Shown piece after piece: positions 1 to 13,200 of a stretch of DNA of 60,000 nucleotides. Position numbers and translations under genes: made by a program. The notes under the pieces are model-generated. The model did no database searches. It saw only the letters and a list, made by a program, of their open reading frames with translations, and was not told the DNA's origin. The stretch lies in the NCBI RefSeq assembly GCF_910592395.1, contig NC_088316.1:16494001-16554000 (forward strand), in the 5' to 3' direction. Every line of letters starts with the position of its first letter. Position 1 is the stretch's first letter. Source of the stretch: Lineus longissimus. Its lineage: Eukaryota > Nemertea > Pilidiophora > Heteronemertea > Lineidae.

Positions 1-114
1 GTGGTGTCACAGTGTTAACATATCTGAACCATACGAGAATGAGTCTGCTCCAGCATCTCAGCACCTGTAAAAATGTTGAGGGGTGAAAACACTAAGACCA
101 TCTCCTAATTACAG

Positions 115-1255
115 AGAGTTAAAAGCTACCTCAGACCAAGCCAGGGGGATTGGAAACAAATGGTCCTGAAAGATCTTCGCAACCCTGCCTGTAAGATGTT
201 CTTGACTGCCACAGACATCAATGTTGTTTTCAATGAACTAGACATCTTCACTCCGACTGCGGTTGGTCCTTACGTTGCCTTGATTGAGTGAGTACGACGT
301 CTTTATTTTCTGGATAAGCTATAAGATATAGAGCCTTTCCCTGAGGATTTTTGACCTATTCAAAGGGCAGGGCAAAAGGACTCTAAAATGGTTTGTGGCG
401 AAAGAAGCAGTTACGGAACTATATGTACCAAATAACTAGATACCTTTCTCCACAGCGTTGGCGGAGCAAGCAACGTGCAGATATTCCCTGGAAATGTCAC
501 AACTATCACAAAGCCAGTGGTCGACATTGACCAAAACACCCTGAAGCCAAGCGCAAAATGGAACAAGGGGGACCAGCTACAAGTCCGGCTCCTCACCCCT
601 AAGGCAAGTGAATTATCAGACATGGAAAGGTTGGCAAATTGTCGGACCATGATATATATATAGCTGTGAAGATTTTACAAAATCTCTTGGTGACTCAGTA
701 GACTTTTACTTCATTGGTTTTCTACAGGTTCTAGTCTGTTTGATGACATAAAGAACTGTTTACCCAGTTCATGAGTTTCCTCGGAGGTAGTGGTCAACAT
801 AACATTGATCAATTAGTCAATTAAAGAGTTCGAATATGATTTAAATGACAGCTAAAATGGATTGACAACTGTCTGTTTGATTGGCAGGCGACAGTCAAGG
901 ATCTTGACAACACAGCATCGGATGGCCTAATGACTACACTTTTCAATTCCCACATTAGTAGACGAGTACGGATATGGCAAGCAGAAGGCATTCTTGCGTA
1001 AGTACAAGTAGGTTCACGGTGGAGAGAATTTCATTTGGAGAGGACCACAGACCATCCTTATAAAGATATGTCTGTTTGGCTAATTTCTGGCCTATCCGGC
1101 GTCCTGAAAAAGACCACTCCCTCTTCTTTTGTAGAATAAAATGATGAATTTAAGTTTTCTCTGTTTCAGCTACACACCCCTGACCATGTCACCACCAGTC
1201 GGTCTCTATGCTGGCAAACTTCCTCTCTCACCAGAGCACAACTACTTCGAAATCG
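115..1255 (+). other. ROCO gene: N-terminal exons of unknown function
   Basis: Exons lie at 115-287, 456-603, 888-997 and 1170-1255. They encode about 170 residues, starting RVKSYLRPSQGDWKQ and running into the SPRY domain at VGLYAGKLPLSPEHNYFEIG. Phases are 0/2, 2/0, 0/2 and 2/1 and chain without stops. I recognise no domain before SPRY. The junction at 603 uses a GC donor; the nearby GT at 608 would put the next exon out of frame. Confidence 0.75.
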
Positions 1256-4200
1256 GTGAGCACAATTTCTCAACATTGGTCCACTACCTATCGAGTCATT
1301 CGTTCCTGTTTTTAATTTGATACTGCTTATAGAATTGTTCAATATTGTTTTGATGGAAATTTCAACCAATATTCAACCAAAATTGGAGTTACTGAGGTGG
1401 TGGGCTTAGCTTGGAGAGGAGTTTAGTAAAATGTCTGGTCAGGTAGACGCACACTGCACTGCTCATAGCAGATCTGCAGTACTGCCTTTAACAAATTGCT
1501 GGTGGAATTTCTGACACATTGTATATTCTGTGTATATATCTGTAGGAATCCTTGACATGGGCAAAAAGGGGACAATTTCATTAGGGATTATACCTGAAAA
1601 TTATCCCAATGATCAGCAGATCGGGTGGCGCGATCGGTCAGTCGGTTACCATGGTGATGATGGAGGTGTCTTCCTGTCGTCCGGGTATCCGCAGAAGAAG
1701 TTGGTAACATGGAAGGCTGGAGATGTCATTGGATGTGGTGTCAACTTCAACGACGATGGCACTAAGAATTTATATTTCTCCCACAATGGAGAGGTAAGGT
1801 TGTTGGTCAAAGCTCTTGAAAGAATACTGTATATTTATAAAGGGCATTTTCAGGTCTTCAATCTTTCTGAAAAGTTGAATTCACAGACCACTGTAAACTT
1901 CATACTGACAGATATGAAGTAAATTCTTTCTATTTCATATTCTCGACTGCTAGAAACATTTTAAAATAACACAACTGTTCAGGCCTACTTTGGAGCTCTG
2001 CTGTTGGAACTAGCTTCCAAACAAATCAAGGTCTCGGGCAAGAAAATTGATTCAATAGTGACAGTGGCTGTGGCCTTGTGAGAAATGGTGAATTTCTCTA
2101 CTCACGAAGCACCTGCTATCCTGTTGCATCTCCAAGTATCTGTCCTGTGCTGCACTTTAACTTATCATTTGTTCTCTGTTTACAGAAAAAGTATGTCCTG
2201 ACTGGAGTGGATAGTCTGCCTAAACAAGTCTACCCAGCGGTAGGCTTCCATTCCAAGTATGAGAAAGTCCGGCTTCTAACAGAAAGTGTCTGGAAAGCAT
2301 ATGGACAAGTCGACATGGTGAGTGACCTGCTCAGAATACACACTGCTAAAACAATAAACCAAAACTAGGCCAAGTTGCACATCGTAAACTTTGATCGAGT
2401 GATCCAGCACAATAAAGTTCTACAAAAATCTATGAAAAATCCACATTTGCCACATCTTACTCACACGTGACATTATTTCCCTGCCTCTCTTCAGGTGAAG
2501 TCAGCCTTCCGTGATCCAGATACACTTTATGGTGAAGACGTTCACATTAGGTAAGGGAATTTGAGACCACTGTGGGACATCTTATACACCTTGGCCTTGT
2601 GTCGTAAGTTGGTTTATTTTTGTTCATTTATTCAAATGTTTCTTTCAGCCCGCGCAAGAAGCTAATGTTTGAAAAGGCATCCGGTTGGGGAGATAAACGT
2701 ATCAGTTGCATCTTCATGAAGAATGTGTCCAAGCAGTTTGTTGTCCTTAAGGTAAGGCCACTGGAATGTTTCTCCTTGTTTAGTGGATAGGTCTTCAGGG
2801 TATGGACATTCTCTCATGAACATTACTTTTGTGTTTCCAGTACATTTTCTTTCCTGGGTTTATAGCAGATTTAGTCGTTATTTTCTTTTCCAAATCAGGT
2901 TGTGCCTAAAGCGAAGGAGTACCACATTGCATCGTTTAATCCTGTGATTAAACCTGGTGAAGACCGAGTTGTCTACATTCGAAGTGACTGCCAAGGTAGG
3001 CCGCACTTTAAGGATTTTGTTTCATTAAAAAGTGGAAGTTTTATCACAGGCTTTTATGTCCAACTTCAGCAAGTGTGTATTTCATATTGCAGACAATTAA
3101 CCTTTGCTGGGAGAGTTTGTAGGAAAGTATCCAACCGATATGATATCGTCCAGTAATGAAAGATGGTATTTTCTTCATTACAGATGTGAACAAAGACTTG
3201 ACTGGGGATATGTTTCATGTCTTCTACGAAGTCGTCAGCGCAACTTTGGATGAAGATGACTTGGCAAATATAGCAGATAAATTGGATACATCAAGAGATG
3301 GGAAAAAGTGCCACAAGTAAGTCTTAGGGCTAAACAGACAAAGAGTGTCCGGTGTGCAAATTAGGATACCTAATGAGGATACCTAACCTAGGACTGAACT
3401 GTTTGCAAACTTTCTTTTCAGGCTGAGATTTGATTGGGCTGGGATAGATTCGGCACAGTCAAAGCTGAAGCCATTCGAAGATGAAAAACCAAATGGTGTA
3501 AGTTGATTTTCCATTTTTCTTCCTGTTTGTTAATTGACCTTAAACGGTTGCAACTGTGACATCAATTGCAACTGTAGGTTTTCCAGATTGCTAACTTCTT
3601 TGTAAGTTTTCATTTGATTTTGTATTACCTTTTAGGATTCCGTGATCCTAGAAGTGCGAAAGAATGGTGCAGTGATCCACAAGTATTGGGTACCTAAAGC
3701 AACGTATCATGTTCAGTTGGCTTTCCCACAGGCGATATCCGAGGCTCTTAACAAGATTAGCATGCATATGCCTAGACAGCCGGTAAGTCTGTTTAAAAGT
3801 TTACTTGTCTATTCCTAAATTGGCATGCACATGTGGAACAGTTAGGAGCACAATTAGAAATCAGATGATATCTTAATTGTCATGCAGTGAGTATATATTA
3901 CTGCATTGAGTCTTACTTGTGAGCTTATCATTCTCCCAAATGAATACGATAATGGTTAGGATGTCAGAAGCATTTTGATATGTGTTTGATGGTACATATC
4001 ATACTTTTGAGAAAAGACAAGTCTTTAGATCAATATTTAAAGATATGACCATTGACCTTTTGAATAAACTTTCCACAAATTTTTCAGACGTTTGATCTTC
4101 CTGATGATTTTGAGCCAGGAATGCTGCTTGAGTATTCTCCACCAGGAATGTAAGTATTCTTTGGCCAGGTCAGTGTAATGTCACCTGAACCCTTTCAGTA

Positions 4201-7200
4201 CTCACCATTTTACATCACTCAGAACAGAGATGTGAGTACCAGCACGAGCTTCTCCTCCTAAATGGCTCCAACCTTTAAAGTTGCAACCATGTAGGGTTCA
4301 TTTCAAAACATTGTACATGTGTTGATGTTCCTCATTTCAAAATTTTTCATTTTGCGATTGAAAACGTCCAACTATTTTACTTTGCAAATTGCTATAACTT
4401 TTTCTGACACGTTATAGGGACGTGTTTGTCGCTGGCATAGTCAAGGAAGTCAAGCAGAAGGGCCAATTAGTGATTGAGCCAAAATACAGGCCAAAAGATT
4501 CCGATGTCGAAGTGGTGTACACCACCTTAGATTCCAAGTCTAGTGCTGTGAGGCCCATCGCAAGACCTCCACATGAATTGCCAAAACTACGAGGAATTGG
4601 TAAGAATGAGGAAATTGGAAAGATGGGTCATGATTGTATATGAAAGTGTTTTTAATGGGATATCCTATTGCTGAAATTTGGGTCACATGGTGCTGTCTGC
4701 ATCCCTGACTCCCTGACTCGCTGAATCACAGACTGCCTTAAGCCTCAGACTCCAGGTGACACTGTTACTTACTTACTTAGTCCTCTTCATCCCTGGTGCT
4801 GGGGCATAAGGCCTTAAAGGTGACACTGTAGACTTGGACTATTTCATAGTATAACGTGTCAGAGCATTTGAGTTTTGAATATGAAAAAATCACCAACATT
4901 CTCGTTCTTGTACCATTTTCAGAACCTACCGATCTGTGGGACGTAGCACCCCCTGCGTTGTTTGCACCAGACCAGATCAAGCCGAATATGGTTGAGCATC
5001 TCTGGGGGTTCTGTATCAAGCGTGGGACGCGATGCAAGACAAAGTCATATTTGTACACAGGTTAGGAAGAAATGCTTATATTGTTTGTACCATCTTATAC
5101 TTATTTGTGAAACATACTGAGGACGGACAGTGTCAAAGCCACGGGGGTCAAGATGAAAATGAATTACAAATGAAGTTTGAGTGTGAGTATAAGTCAGTGC
5201 ATTTTTTTTCTAAATAATATTTCCCTTGCAGTTCAGGAAAAACAGCTTGCTACCTTGTCCTTAGAGCTTCTCTTGTCAGACTCCACTGATAAGCTTCCCG
5301 ATGAAATGATCCCCTGCACGTTCCTGCCACAGAATCTCGATGCAACGTTGGTACAGAACCCGAACATGACACGTCTTGCGAATTTCATGGAACTAAATGT
5401 GCATCCACTTTGTTACCCAGGTAAGAAACTCGTATAGCTTCAGAAATCCGCAAAGATAACTTGACTAAAACTGGTGGTCTTACTTTTGGTATTTGACCCA
5501 TAATCAGGACATTGTCAGTTAAAGACACATGCTCATCACTTGTGACCTTAGGCTTGACACTTTGATTGCCATAACTGTTGAATGAATTGTATAACTGCAT
5601 TGCTTGTATGAGATGCCATTGCCACTAGGGTCTTGGCAAAAGACGCCATTGTACCTGTTACCGTAATATTTTCCCTGAGACACCATTCGTAGCGTTGTCG
5701 TCTTTCTTTTTCAGTTGGCGAGTCTCACAACCTTGTAGCAATGACAAGCCCTCATATCCTGGACAGCACTGGTGTACAGGCATCAGTTGAACCTGATCTG
5801 ATGTTCCGAGAGTTGACCACTGCTTGGGCTTTTGCAGTACTTGGAACAAGACAGCCTCAGTTAGGAGCTTGGTCGCAATTGATTCAGAACAGCTCGACTT
5901 CTCTCCAGAACAAGCACCAGGTAATGCACTGCAGCCAGCTTTGTTGAGAACAGTGAGAAAATAGGTTATGCAGGTATTCTGAGCTTGATTATCTTTTACT
6001 ACATGTATGTTTGTTGCATACATGTATTTGTGTTTGTGGCCAAAGATCGCCTCCTTTGATTATTCAAAGCTGAATGCTTTCTTGTACATTGTAAGACTGT
6101 GAAAGCAGGGATGGCTCTTTTTGAGATTTTGAAGAAATTGTCCAGTGCATGAACTTGTGTTAATCAGAAAATGCCAAATAAGAGCAATGTATTGAGAATG
6201 GTTGTACCTGTTGCGATAATTCAACGCTTTTTTTGAATAAATTACAGGTGAACTGGCGACTGCAACAGATCTTTTCCATCTACGCTGCAACTGTGAGCAT
6301 CTTGGCCAATCATCATAATGGCATCATGGAGTTGGAGAGCTCGGAGGCGCACCAAACAGTCCTAGAGATGTTGCTGAAACCAGTCATCATTGTGGACCAG
6401 GACATCAAGTCAGGTTCATGGTGCGATCCAAAGAAAATCATCTGCGTCCCAGCTGAACCTGAGTACGTCTGCATCGGGCATTTCTACGCCAGGGAGCGTG
6501 AGCTTTGGCCGCCACATGTCAAGTTCAAACCAGAATTGTTTACGCCCTACGAATCTGACCAACACTGCATTGAATTCAACTTGAAGTCAATCGAAAAACT
6601 CCCTGAGAAATTCTTCACAAAATTTGACAACTTAGAGTACCTGCAGTTGAAAAATGCCAACAGTCTTGAGGAATTGCCAACTGATTTTGGCAACTTTTCG
6701 AAATTGCGTCAGCTCTGGATGAATGATACGACTATCAAGAAATTCCCTGTTGCCTTGAACACCGACCAGCTCACACGGGTACATTTGTGCGCGAGCAAAT
6801 TCACGGACATCCCTGAAAGCATCTGTGACCTGCCGAATCTTGGCATCCTCGACATGAGCGACAATCCAATCAGTAGAATCACGCCTAGTATTGCCAAGTT
6901 GAAGAAGACCTTGAAAACATTGAATATCTCTGGCATTCCTTGGCTGAGCTTCCAGAATTCGGCGAGTATACTCCCTCCAGACTGGTACAAGCGGGAGAAC
7001 TTCACACCTGCACAGAAACAGAACTTGAAACTTATTTCGGAAATGGTAAGATACAATCTTTACAATTACATCATACCAAATGAGAAGAATTTTTTTACAA
7101 AAGTAACCAAGGTGTCATAGATAATCCACATAGCCCCACACCAAATACTGAAATACTCGAACACTTTAAATGTTGATGAGATTTGTATTGCCTGATTTAC

Positions 7201-10200
7201 TATAATTTTTACTTTTTTCAGAAACTCAACAAATTGTTTAAAGACTGTGATACTGACCATAATGGGATGCTGGACTCCAAGGAGCTGCCCAACATGAATG
7301 CTCAGATGTTCTTCCTCGTTCCTAGGATAGGGCATGACTATGAACCTGGAGGTGAGATTCAGATTTGATACAGTGGCATTAAACAAGTGCTTACAAGAAC
7401 AGATGCAGTTTTGTAACAGGATAAGCGAATTCAGTGTCAGATTGAATGTAATGATATTAACATCATTCTGTCTTTGTTACAGATGCGGATGGAGGATTTC
7501 CCATGGAGGTTCTAGAATTAGAAGGACTCGAGGACCTATACCTGGAGAACCAGGCCATCCATGATGTCCCACCAGAGATTGAAAGGTTAACTAAGCTGCG
7601 CCACCTAAGTTTGAAATATAATCCACTCCTAGAAACGATTCCCGGAACAATAGGTGGCATGAAAAGCGTCGAGACCATCAACCTGCGTTGTTGCCCGTCA
7701 ATGAAAACGCCGCCGGGTGAAATAATCAGCCGGGGCATCATTGCAATCAAAGCCTACCTCAAATATCTGTTCGGAGATGAGACAGAGTGCCACCGGACAA
7801 AACTGATGCTCGTTGGCCTTGGCGGCGCTGGGAAGACAAGTTTGTTGCGTGCATTGACGTGTGGCGAATACAAAACGAAACCAACAGTTGGCGAAGACAT
7901 CACTGATGGGATCGACATCGGGAGTTGGACTGTGAGTCGGTCTGACGATAAGCATATCACGTTTAGTACGTGGGATTTTGCCGGGCAGACCATCTACTAC
8001 AATACTCATCAGGTAAATCATATAGGTTGCATATCTTCAATCAAATATAAATTTAAAGTAACCTCCTCCTGGATTGCTCTACATCACACAGCCTGGTGAT
8101 ATCCGGTTTTCGTCCTCTTTGAATCATTCAACTTTACTGACCTCACTTTGATGAAACAAGAACCATGCCGCTGATAACTGTAATATAATCTTCTCCTATT
8201 TCAGTTCTTTTTATCCAAGAGGGCTGTGTATCTCCTCCTTTGGACCACACGTCTTGGGTATGAACATGCCGGCCTCGATTTCTGGTTGAGCTCTATATCA
8301 TGTCACGCACCAGATACACCCATCTTCATTGTGGGGACACATTGTGATCAGGTAAGAAGAAGCTTGAAGCTATGGGGATAAGTTAAAGCTTGCACTTGTA
8401 ATAGAAATCGAATTGAATACAATGTGGGTGAGTTGCATAGTGGTTAGATCACCAGGGTTGACCAAGACGTAGGATGATCTGTCTGGAGAAATACCACTGT
8501 TTAATCCCAGTGTCCTTGAGCAAGACACTTAAGTTGAGCTATGTTTGCCAATAGGCAGACTGAAGAGATTGAGATCAAAGTCTGGTGTTAAGTCAGACAT
8601 GTGTTGGGTCGATTAGCTCTTGTTTGACTGCTTACAGCTATAAACATTTGTGTTGCAGGTTGCGAAATCAGAGCTTCCTAAACAGGAATTGATGAAGCAA
8701 TACAAGCAGATTGTTGGATTCCATTTTGTCAGCTCAATAACTGGCACGGTAAGTCACCTTAAACCTATTGTGGCACGACTGCATGCGTGAACTGGACTCG
8801 CACAAAAGCTTTGAGGTAAAGGTTTGAGGATCTGTGTTCATTGAATTTCCTTGCGGCTCAGGAAAATAGAAATAAACATTGGCTTAGTGCAGGTATATTA
8901 TGCATGTATATTCGCAGGTCATTGTTGAAATCTTAAATTGAGTGTCATCTTATTTTATTCATTATTCAGGGTATTCGAGAGCTACAGGAGGAGTTACTTG
9001 AGTCTGCGCTTGGCCAGCAGTACATGGGAGAAAGGGTACCGAAGATTTGGATGGACCTGGAGAAGAAGGTCTTGGAGTAAGTTGATATTTTGAACACCCA
9101 TTAGCGGTTCTCATGTAGTTCTGAACACTGTGACACACTGTGATACACTGTGATGCACTGTGATGCGCTGAATGACATATGTCCCTATAAACAAGCTGGT
9201 GATTCAAAGTGCCTGATCAAATTCTCGACTCTGTTATTCAAGACGTTATCTTACAATTGGCCAGTTCAAGGCTGATTGGGGGATATTAGCACAATGCGCA
9301 AATGAACTAACTCGTTGCTGGCTATTTTTCAGTAATCGGCGTAACACAAGCATTATGAAGTGGAGCGACCTACAAGCTCATGCTCTCGAAGTTGGTATCT
9401 TTGATGAGAAGGATGTAAGTGTTATCAAGAGATAATAAAGACTAGTCTTTATCAATTCTTGGTGTTATCATAAGTCCTTCCCCTGCTTGTTTGATGGTGG
9501 AGTAAAAGTTGGTGCTGAGTTGACACATTCATATCTACCCAAGAGATTATGGTTGTCTCTTCAAAACTTCGGGTCAGAAAGAGGCTAATACATAATCCAT
9601 TATGAAACATTGTAACCAAGGTGTTTTTAAATTCTTCACAATCTTCAGCTTCATCTGTCCCTTTAAACAACCATGTCCAGCTTGACACTCAATTCCCAAT
9701 TCACTATGATGTCATATTCTCATTCTCGCTCCCACTTTGCAGACAAAACAAGCCATCCAGCTTCTGCACGACCTTGGTACAGTGCAGTACTTCGACAACG
9801 ACTTCCTGCGAGAACACATCGTGATCAACCCGCAGTGGATTGTGGACGTGATGTCCTGTATCGTGTCTGTGAAGGAATCGCCTATAAGGGTAAGCACAGT
9901 CCCAGGATATCGCTGTGTCCTCTGTGCAAAAGGTGTGCATCAGCTGCGTGCAATGTAGGTTGTGGTTGGAGCATTGTGCATCCCATGCGCAATTTACTCA
10001 TGACTAAGGCGGCATGTTGAAAGAGGTCGACATCTGACCATTTGACAAGATCATGAATTTTGTCGATGCCTGACCACTTGAGAAAATTTTGTTTGTCTTT
10101 TAGGATGGTAGATTCTTCCATAAAGATATGAAGATAATCTGGAAGAAGGAACGTGAAGATCTCCACAAGTGGCTGCTCAGGCTGACTGAGAGATTTGATC

Positions 10201-13200
10201 TGACGTTCCCGCTTGTCACGGAGGAAAAAATCAATGTCGTCCCTTGTTTGCTACCTCAGCAAGAACCTGGGGTGAGTTGAGTTGGAAGTTTTTGTTGACT
10301 CATCCGGTCATCATCATCCAAATGATACTAGAGTAGTTGGGATTGAGTGTCATATGTCGTAGTTTCAGGTTTCACACTGTAAGAGAAGAAAACATGCCAC
10401 TGTGAATGCAGGAACTGTTAATCAAAAACCTTTTTGTTCTCAAACTTCAGATTGATTGGATGGATACGTCTCTTCCCGAGAATGACTCCATTCGCGAGAT
10501 GAAGATTGTCTACAAGTTTTCCTACCTCCCTGCTGGCCTGTTCAACCGTGCCCAAGTCCGTCTGTTCGAGTTCTCTGATAGTTCACGCATCTGGAAGCAG
10601 GGGTCGCTACTCTCAAAGAATGGTCATCAAGCTCTTATCCGACAAACAAAGTAAATAGTTTTCATGACTTTAGGCAACGACATTGGCGAATGGGCATATA
10701 ATTGTGCAGTTTGCACACATACATGAATGATTGGCTATTAACTTTGACACGTTTCTGATTTGCTGGGCTCGTACAAACTCAGAAGGCCCTTATCAAGGCC
10801 CCAACATATTTTAAAAGAGACAAATTTATGATTTGATGTATGCATCGCATGTCAGTCCTGGAATATTTGCAGAAATAGTGAATAGAAATGAATACTGTCA
10901 GATATAGAGAGTAAAATGCAATTCATTTTCTAAAATGATGTCATATTATCTGTTCCAGTGACCAGGAATTAGTTGTGCGTGTGCAAGGCCTGCGACCACA
11001 GAATATTGTGTTCATGATCCACGAAGTGTTTGAGCTACTCATCAAGGAATCATTCAATGGTGTTCAGTGCGATTTGTTTCTACCATGCCCCGACTGCCTC
11101 AACAAGGAGGTATGTGTTTGTTTGTTTATCAGCACCTTGACTGCTGTATATTTTAAGTTGCAATCAAAAATTAACTCCGGTTATAAGAACAACTCTGTAG
11201 GACTTGATCATTCAATTGTCATTTTATTGCAGAAAACCAAAAACCCAGCGTTAATGAAGGCGACACTGATCCGCCATGCTATGGAGCTGAAGGCCCCCTA
11301 TCTTCAATGTCGGAAGTACTTCCACACGATCTCGATGCCGGAATTACAAGCAATTGTTCCGCCAGACAGCACAATGGATTTTGATGTTCAGATGGAGGCT
11401 AGTATTCTGCTGCTGCGCGACTTGCGCCAGGAAATGGCAACAGATGTATTCATGCTGTATTGCAGTGAGGATCTTGCGGTAAATGGTGGAGGCCCTGTGT
11501 GCCCTACACGACTGAAGGCTGATATAGAAAAAGAGGGCTATAAAGTGTAGGTATATGGCAAGTAATCCTCATTTAAAATTGGAGCATGTTGTGATGAAAC
11601 CAAGGTAATCAATTAACTCTGCGAGTTTATTGAGGCATGTGGTCAAGTAGAAGCGTCCCTTTATATCATATCATATCAGAGGCCAATTTGACAGGTGCGC
11701 TGTTTTAGAGAGACCGTAGAAGAACCATAATGAGCAGGGTCAAGACTTCATAAACACCTTTTATCAATGGTGGCAAAGATGAATCACTCAATCACTTCAA
11801 GTATTCCATGGTTGATAGTTTCTGTTCGGTTTCAGTACATTCCCCAACGCCAACACAAGTGTCGAAGACATGACTCTCGGATTGAAGGACTGTAAGATGT
11901 TGATTGTCTGCATGTCAAACGCCTTCGAAGCAGACTACCAACTGTGTGATCTCTTCCTGTACGCACGCGACACCCTCGGCAAGCCATTTCTTGTCTGCGG
12001 CAGCGGACAGAACATGAATTGGCAGAGAGGCGTGACAGGTGGAAAGATGGCGTTTGTTGTCAGTGACGTGGTGAGTTGTCGAACTGTATGATATAAACCT
12101 TTTGGCTTCATCATCTGCACTTATGGTACTCCGAAAAGAGCAATATGCAGAATATTTAAGACATCAAAACATTATTGATATGATGGTTGCTAAGCTCTAT
12201 GATATCCTAATGCTATAATGTTGCTCTTGTTAGCTCACCTCTGGGGAGCTTATGCGATACTGTGGCGTCCGTCGTCCGTCGTCGTTGTCTGTTAGCGGAG
12301 CACGTTTCGTCATCGCAGGGCAATAATGATAATGATAATTGATATCTAGACATGTCAGAACCAACAAAACACTGCCAATGGTTATACTAGCCAGAAACTG
12401 TTCTCCCCATATCCACTACAAATGACATGGACTACATTACCCGAGGTGACCACATGGTCCCTGGACCATTTCATTTTTAGGTTTACATCAATTTTACCAG
12501 AATTGATAACTATGAGGTCAAAATGAAAGAATTGAAGTCAAAGGTCAAGGACAAGTTGGACAAAGCTGCTGCTGAGGTTAGTTATACAAGGTGTTCCAAA
12601 AATAAACTTGGTTACTGAAGAGATGTGTGTACTGACAGTCATGTAGTTTGGTTTGAATTTGGTAATTAGTTGTTTTTTCGCATGATCTCACTGACTGATT
12701 GCCATCATGGTGAGATATGTAATGATGCTTTGAAAATGGAAGGCAATAAAAACTGTTTGGTGGTCTTGAAAATGAGGTCTTTGCCTCCATACGCATGGCA
12801 CACACCCAGTCATTAGACTCTTGTGGTAAACCAGTTTGACTCCATTCTCTTGCCACTGGCCAGCTAGGCCCATCACAGATAATCTTTGTCATTATTGGGG
12901 ATGCAGTCCTGAAAATGTCAGCCTTACTTTCAGAAAAAGTTCCCCCAGTGCTTTTTGAGCTACTGTTGGGCAAATTCCAACGAAGCCATCAAGCATGGTT
13001 ACAGAGTTGAAGACGACAACACACTTGGCTGGGTCGATCCACGCGATATGAAAAAAAAGCTCGAGGAGGCTGGGATATCGTGTTGGTTGGACATCGAACA
13101 GGCGGGAGCCAAGGGATTGTTCGAGGACATCAGTGACGGAATAAAGTATGCTGATGTGGTGGTGGCCTGCGTGTCCCGAGAGGTAAGAGCAGATTTATCT

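Noticed and set aside
608-609. GT donor at 608 instead of the GC donor at 604
   Set aside because: Joining it to the exon at 888 shifts the frame to an early stop.
9121-9170. CRISPR-like spaced repeats
   Set aside because: Contiguous 10-bp tandem units without spacers, in a eukaryotic intron.
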